A DNA stretch of 64,000 nt from Dryobates pubescens (taxonomy: Eukaryota > Chordata > Aves > Piciformes > Picidae). The position numbers and the translations under genes are program-made. Of this stretch, positions 58,278 through 64,000 are shown one piece after another. Position 1 is the first letter of the stretch; every line of letters starts with the position of its first letter. Location: NCBI RefSeq assembly GCF_014839835.1, contig NC_071624.1:20293675-20357674 (forward strand), in the 5' to 3' direction. The notes beneath the pieces are model-generated. The model worked only from the letters and a program-made list of their open reading frames with translations. It did no database searches and was not told the origin of the DNA.

Positions 58278-61200
58278 ATGGCGGGCGAGTGGGGCTCGGC
58301 CGAGCAGTGGCGAGCGGCCCTGCCGCAGCACGCCGTGCTCAGCCGCCTCCGCGACCGCGTCCCTGCCACCACCACCGCCCGGCCGCCGCTCATCCGCAAC
58401 CTCCTCTTCGGCCTCGATGGGGATCTGCTCCTCTGGGACGGGGAGTGCAGCGCTCTCCACACCATCGGCCTCCGCCGCCTCGGCGGGCCCGACCCCGCGG
58501 CGCTCAGCCGGTACCAGGTGGGGCCTGGCGCCGGGGGAGGCTGCGAGGGGCCGGCGAGAGGGGATGAAGGCAGTGGGAGCTCTGATGGGAGCAGGGCTGA
58601 GTGGAGCCGACACCGAAGGCCCCGCGGCGGTGCTCACCCTTCCGCCTGCTCTCGGTGGCTCTTTGCTCAGGGACACCTCCGGCTTTGGCCTTGGCTGTGG
58701 TGGGGAGGAAGTTCTTGTCTCATTCTGCATCTTGTAGCTGCTGTATAAATCAGTCAAGATGTACCACTCTTCTGTGAACAATGTCAGTACAGGCTGAGGG
58801 GTGAAGGGCTGGAGAAGCACTGGACAGGAGCCAGCACCAAGTGCTGCCAGCCCAGCCCCAGCCTGGCCTGGGCTGATCTCCAGCAGTGTGGGCAGCAGGG
58901 GCAGGGAGGGGATTCTGCCCCTCTGCTGTGCTCTGCTGAGACCTCTCTGCAGTGCTGGGGCAGCTCTGGAGCCCTCAGCACAGACAGGGACCTGGGGGAG
59001 CAGGGCCAGAGGAGGCCACAGCAGTGCTGGCAGGGCTGGAAGCCCTCTGCTGTGAGGCCAGGCTGAGAGAGTTGGCCTTGGGCAGCCTGGAGAGGAGAAG
59101 GCTCCAGGGAGAGCTTCTGGTGGCCTTGCAGTGCCTCAAGGGGAGATCAGAAAGCTGGGGACAGAGTTTTTCTCAGGGCCTGTGGTGCCAGGCCAGGGGG
59201 GGATGGTTTGAACTGAGAAAGGGAGATTGAGAGTGGAGAGAAGGAGAAATGGTTGACCCTGAGGCTGGGGAGAGCCTGGCCCAGGCTGCCCAGAGAGCTG
59301 CCCCATGGCTGGCAGCAGTGCAGCTCAGGTTGTTTGGGGCTGTGAGCAACCTGCTGTGGTTGGGGATGTCCCTGCTGGCTGCAGGGGGTTGGGCTGGGTG
59401 AGCTTGGAAGGTCCCTTCCCACCCAGGCCAGGCTGTGGTTGTGTGGTGGCTTGTCCTCACTCCATTGTTTGTGTTTGCAGACCCTCCTCTGCATAGACCC
59501 TCCCCTGTTTGAGGTCTACCAGACGCTGCTGAGCCCTACCCAGCATCATGTGGCTCTGGTGGGCACCAAGGGGCTCATGGTGCTGCAGCTGCCCAAGCGC
59601 TGGGGCAGGAACTCGGAGTTTGAAGGTGGGAGATCCACAGTCAACTGTAGGTGGGTGAGACCTCAGGGGGCTAACTCCACCCTGGTCCTGCTGTGCTTCC
59701 TCCACAGCCTCTCCTCTCTGGGGCTGCAGACATGGCAGGCTTTGGCTGTGGGGACAGTCAGCAGTGATGCTGTTTTGGCTGGTTGCTAGGGACCCCAGTG
59801 CGTGACCTGAACGTGCTGCCACTGCTGAGGAGCAAGCTGCTCCCCTCTGCTATTCTCCAGCCTTTCTGGGCTTTTTCAGCTGTGGTGGCCAAAAGCAAAC
59901 ATCCAGCTGGAGGTAACAAAGTGCCTCCAGGCACAGCTGTGCCTCCAGCTTTGAGAGGAATACAGCTGATGGCTTTGGCACTCTTTACCTGGGTTCCTAG
60001 CTCCTCTTCCCCCGCTTGCCTTCAGAAGCCAGCTCTGGGTCTCTTGTCACTGTGCATTTCTGCTCTGTGTTTCAGCACAATTCCCATTGCAGAAAGGTTT
60101 TTCACCAGCTCAACCTCTCTGACCCTGAAGCACGCTGCCTGGTATCCCTGTGAGACTCTGGAGCCCCACATCGTGCTCCTGACTTCAGATAACACTATCA
60201 GGTAAAACCTCCTTGCCCTCCAGGAGCCAGGTGTTGTGTGTTTGCCATGGCCAGCTGGGTTCTCACTGCCCTGCCACTCCTGTGAGAGAGAGGGGGGGAG
60301 CAATTTTAGGCTGATCCCCACTGGTGCAGGGACTCCTGCAGCACTGCCAGCTGAATGACCTCCACTGCTCTTCCTTCTCTCTAGGTTTTACAATCTGAAG
60401 GTTCCTCAGAGCCCTGTCAAAGTGATTGCCCTTTCAGACACTGAGGAGGAGACCCTTAAAATCAACAGAGGGTAGGTGTGCTGCCTTCCTTTGCAAGTGC
60501 TTTGCACAGCACAGGCTCAGGATTCAGCTCTGCTTTTGATGAGTGACAAATCTACCTGGGAGTCCAATGGGATTCTGTTCATGGGATTCTTCCTAGCACG
60601 GGAATGGCACTTGTGTGGTGCTGCTTTTTGCCATCCTAAAGGAAAGCAGCAACCAAGTGCAGAGCTGGGTGAGTGTCAGAGCAGTCCCTGGGGCAGTGCA
60701 GCCTTCACAGTGGGCTTCAGAGGGGCTTTTGGAGGGGGGATGCAGAGATGATCTTTGCATTTCCCTCTTGGCCTCCTTGGAAAGGGAGAGCTTGAGGCTC
60801 TCTGCTAGTCACAGCCTGATGCACTGCACAGGGATGGAATCCCAGACCAGTGCTGGTTGGCAAAGCCCTTTGAGCTCCCCCAGGCCAACCATTCTCTGGC
60901 TCTGCCCAGGCTGGGGCTGAGCCACGGCCCTCAGCACCACAGCTCTGCCTCTGTGAAACCCCTCCAGGGCTGGGCATTCAACCACATCCCTGGGCAGCCT
61001 GTACCAGGCTTTGAGAACCCTATCAGTGAAGAAGTTTTCTCTCCTGTCCAAGCTAAACCTCCCCCTGGTGCAGCCTGAGGCCATTTCCTGCTGTCCTCAG
61101 GACCTCTGCCCCTTGCCTCCTGTGAGCTGTGCTGGAGGCGGAGGGGCAGGAGGAAGGTGTCAGCTGTGTGCTCTGGCTGGGGTTCAGCAGTAAGAAACAG

Positions 61201-63436
61201 CAGGTCAGAAGAGTGCTGGGGAGGTGCTGAGCAGGCATTTGCAGCTGATGCTCTGCCCTGGTCCTGCCTTGTCCCCAGGAGAGCCTACACAGCCTCGCTG
61301 GGGGAGACCGCGGTGGCCTTTGACTTCGGGCCCCTGGTGCCGGTGCCGAGGAGCGTCCTGGGGCAGCGAGGGGCTGAGGAGGTGCTGGCATACCCCCTCT
61401 ACATCCTCTATGAGAATGGAGAGACCTTCCTCACCTACATCAGCCTGCTTCAGAGGTGGGGCCACGTCATCCTCAGCATTCCTGGGCTGCTGCTGTCTCT
61501 GTGCAGCGCTGGGGCTGCAGGGCCTTCGCTCTCTGCAGCTGGGGCTCTGGCCTGGGTGGGGGCTGGGCTGAGCTGCAGTGCTCTGCAGCTTGGTTTCTCT
61601 CTGTGCAGTGCTGGTGGGCTGAAACCCAGCAATTCTGTGGATTTAATCCAGTTTTGTGGCAATAGACATTTCAGCTTTATTCACCTAGAGGTTCAGGTTT
61701 GCCCTGCTGAGAACCCACTGGCCACTGCCATCAGCAAGCTGAGCTGCAGCTGCTGCACTGATAAACCACCACAGAATCATAGAACCATCAGGGTTGGAAA
61801 AGATCTCCAATGTCATCCAGTCCAGCTTTCAACCCAGCACCACCATGGCCCCAGGTGCCATGGCCACAGCTTTCTGGAACACCTCCAGGGATGGGGACTC
61901 CACCTCCTCCCTGGGCAGCCTGTGCCAATCCCTGACCACTCTTGCACCAAAGCAACAGCTTCTCATCTCCAACCTAACCTCAGTGTCTGAGGCTGTTCAG
62001 CTGTGTTGTGGGGCCCTTGGTTCACAGCATGGACACCCTGAGCTGTGGCAGTGGCATTTGAGGAGATGGAATGTTTGAAGATCTTAGGGGGTTGGCAGCT
62101 GTGTTCCATAAGGAAAGGTCAAGGATTTAATGCAAGAAAAGCTTGAGCAAACTGAGAAGGAGCTGGAAAGCTTGTCAGCTCCCAGGGTGAGTGGATGTTC
62201 AGATGTGGTATCTAGGTTACAGACTGCTCTGTCTGCCTCAGCACAGAGCAGATCCTGTCTCGGGCTGTAGCCCTTCAGAAGCTCTACCTAGAGAACTGCC
62301 ACCCCACAAAGTGCTGCTTGTGAAGTGCCTCATTAAGCAAGAAGCCAATTAAGTAGTTAGGATAATTAACCTGAGCTTATCCTGGGTGCTTTGTGTCCTG
62401 TGACAATATTTCCTCTTGCATTTATTGCTGTCTGGTTTGGTTGCTTTGAAAGCAGAAACCATGAAGTGCTGAGCTCCAGCCTCTCCTGAGATCTCACTGG
62501 GTCAGACTCCTGAAGGGCTCCCCTTGGATGGAACTGGACACAGCTCCAAACCTTGGCCTCTTACATCATTGTGCTTCCTTAGTCATTTATTGGAGTCCCA
62601 GTGGACAGCAAGTTCTCCATGGGACAGCAATGTGCCCTTGTGCCAAGTGGGCCACTGGCACCCTGGGGGGCAGCAAGAAAAGTGTGGCCAGCAGCTCTAG
62701 GGAGGTGCTCTGCTCTGCTCTGCTGAGAACCCCCCTGGAATACTGGGTCCAGTTCTGGGCTCCCCAGTGAAAGACAGAGACTTGCTGGAGAGAGTCCAGC
62801 AGAGATCTCTGAGGGTGATGAAGGGACTTGGAACATCTCTGCTATGAAGAAAGACTGAGGGCCCTGGGGGTGTTTAGTCTGGAGAGGAGGCTCAGAGGGA
62901 TCTGATCAATGTCTCTCAATGCCTGAGGGGTGGGGGTCAGGAGGAAGGGGCCAGGCTCTGTTTGGTGCTGCCCAGGGACAGGACAGGGAACAACAGGGAC
63001 AGGCTGGAAGCCAGGAATAAATTTGTTTGGTGTGAGGGTGCTGGAGGCCTGGAGCAGGCTGCCCAGAGAGGTTGTGGATTGTTTCAGGCCCCACCTGGAT
63101 GTGGCCCTGGGTGCCCTGCCCTGGCGAGGGCTTGGACCGGATGAGCTCTGGAGGCCCCTTCCAGCCCCAAACCCGCTGTGATTCTGTAGCTGCTGTGCAG
63201 CAGGCAGCAGTGAGGAGCCCCCCCTGTTGTGAGCACCCCTTCTCCCTTGCAGCAGCAGGAGCCTGGGCAGGCTGCTGGGCCCCCTGCCCATGCACCCCGC
63301 GGCGGAGGACAACTACGGCTACGACGCCTGCGCGGTGCTGTGCCTGCCCTGCGTGCCCAACATCCTGGTGATCGCCACCGAGGCTGGGCTGCTCTACCAC
63401 TGCGTGGTGCTGGATGGGGAGGAGGAGGAGGAGCAG
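58278..63436 (+). CDS. NUP88: Nucleoporin NUP88, first six exons (gene runs off the window)
   Basis: Exons 58278-58517, 59481-59650, 60076-60201, 60385-60471, 61279-61455 and 63253-63436 give 328 residues, the N-terminal part of a protein of about 740 residues in human. The rest lies beyond 64000. NUP88 sits on the cytoplasmic face of the nuclear pore with NUP214 and NUP62 and takes part in CRM1-dependent export. This portion is the N-terminal beta-propeller. Matches include [91 protein letters not shown] and [20 protein letters not shown]. The acidic run DGEEEEEQ ends exon 6. The first 80 residues are shorter than in human and Arg/Leu-rich. The start ATG follows the ETS array by 23 bases. 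Confidence 0.96.
59035..59435 (+). repeat. CR1 LINE 3' portion, twin of 56845
   Basis: In NUP88 intron 1, from 'gctggaagccctctgctgtg' to 'cccttcccacccaggccagg'. It ends about 45 bases before exon 2. Confidence 0.93.
60840..61110 (-). repeat. CR1 LINE 3' portion, antisense, diverged
   Basis: In NUP88 intron 4, from 'cccagaccagtgctggttgg' to 'caggacctctgcccc'. Confidence 0.87.
61770..61985 (-). repeat. CR1 LINE 3' end, antisense
   Basis: In NUP88 intron 5, from 'cacagaatcatagaaccatc' to 'tctcatctccaacctaacct'. Confidence 0.92.
61986..62619 (+). other. NUP88 intron 5, unassigned part
   Basis: About 630 bases of intron without a recognised repeat or RNA gene. Confidence 0.4.
62620..63190 (+). 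repeat. CR1 LINE 3' portion, about 570 bp
   Basis: In NUP88 intron 5, from 'gacagcaatgtgcccttgtg' to 'aacccgctgtgattctgtag'. It ends about 60 bases before exon 6. Confidence 0.93.
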
Positions 63437-63599
63437 GTACCTGCCCTGGGCTCTGCTCTGCCCTGCACCATTCTCTCTCTGTAGTCACAGCTCCTGGCTG
63501 CCAGCTGGCACGGGGCCTGGCAGCCAACCAAGCACCGGCCCCTGAGGTGCAGCCAGGCTGCCTCCTGTGCCAGCCAGGCTCTGGGATGTGGGTGACTCC

Positions 63600-64000
63600 C
63601 AGGGCCAGCTGTGTGTATCCTTGGTGGCCAAGAAGGCCAAAGGTGTCCTGGGTGTGGCCAGCAGGGGAAGGAAGGTTCTCCTCTCTCTCTGCTCCGCCCT
63701 AGTCAGGCCACATCTGGGGTCCTGGGTCCAGGTCTGTGCTTCCCAGTTCAAGAGAGACAGAGAGCTGCTGGACAGAGTCCAGGGGAGGCTGCAGAGCTGC
63801 TGAGGGGCCTGGAGCAGCTCTGGGAGCAGCAAAGGCTGAGAGCCCTGGGGCTGAGAGCCTGCAGAAGAGCAGCCCCAGAGGGGAGCTGAGCAATGCTCAG
63901 CAAGAGCTAAAGGAGCTGTGGGGGGCAAGAGGCTGGGGCCAGACTCTGTTCAGTGGTGCCCAGGGACAGCACAGCCTGGACCCCAGGAGGTTGGATGTGA
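63600..64000 (+). repeat. CR1 LINE, continuing past the window
   Basis: In NUP88 intron 6, sense, from 'ccttggtggccaagaaggcc' to 'aggaggttggatgtga' at the last base. It belongs to the same young module family as 7665. Confidence 0.93.

Overview
The window is nuclear DNA from a bird. It holds six host genes, MIS12, DERL2, DHX33, C1QBP, RPAIN and the 5' part of NUP88. These were recognised from exon-by-exon protein matches joined by GT-AG introns, and they lie in the order known from vertebrates (human 17p13.2, read in reverse). The space between exons is packed with CR1 LINE fragments, 45 entries covering about 16.5 kb (roughly a quarter of the window) by my own tally. That density is far above what chicken shows and is reminiscent of woodpeckers and their relatives or hornbills and hoopoes; the lineage is inference.

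Layout. 1-11.5 kb: CR1 debris, an unidentified 3' transcript end near 4.0 kb and a solo LTR at 10.24-10.72 kb, with no recognisable protein gene. 11.7-13.2 kb: MIS12 (minus), head to head with DERL2 (plus, 13.6-20.6 kb, seven coding exons) over a 401-bp CpG-rich promoter with four CCAAT boxes. 22.8-37.4 kb: DHX33 (plus, twelve exons), whose introns hold CR1s, a solo LTR, a 57-bp x4 repeat and a 27-bp G-rich minisatellite. 38.5-47 kb: a gene-free block with a 1.7-kb 26-bp minisatellite abutting a decayed ERV-L-like fossil, then a CR1, then a second fossil of the same family carrying a 24-bp minisatellite. 49.4-53.8 kb: C1QBP (plus, six exons), convergent with RPAIN (minus, seven coding exons, 54.7-58.1 kb). 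RPAIN and NUP88 (plus, from 58.28 kb, first six exons) share a 188-bp promoter with five evenly spaced ETS-type sites.

The genes are unrelated housekeeping functions: kinetochore assembly (MIS12), ER-associated degradation (DERL2), rRNA synthesis/translation helicase (DHX33), mitochondrial matrix p32 (C1QBP), nuclear import of RPA (RPAIN) and nuclear pore (NUP88). Two promoters are bidirectional, so those pairs probably share expression.

I found no convincing undescribed biological system. The best leads are the ETS array of the RPAIN/NUP88 promoter, a CR1-tailed chimeric repeat present twice, a pair of U12-type introns in DERL2, and the large minisatellites whose open frames imitate long proteins. 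Boundaries of repeats are by eye and good to about 5-20 bases; splice sites are read directly.
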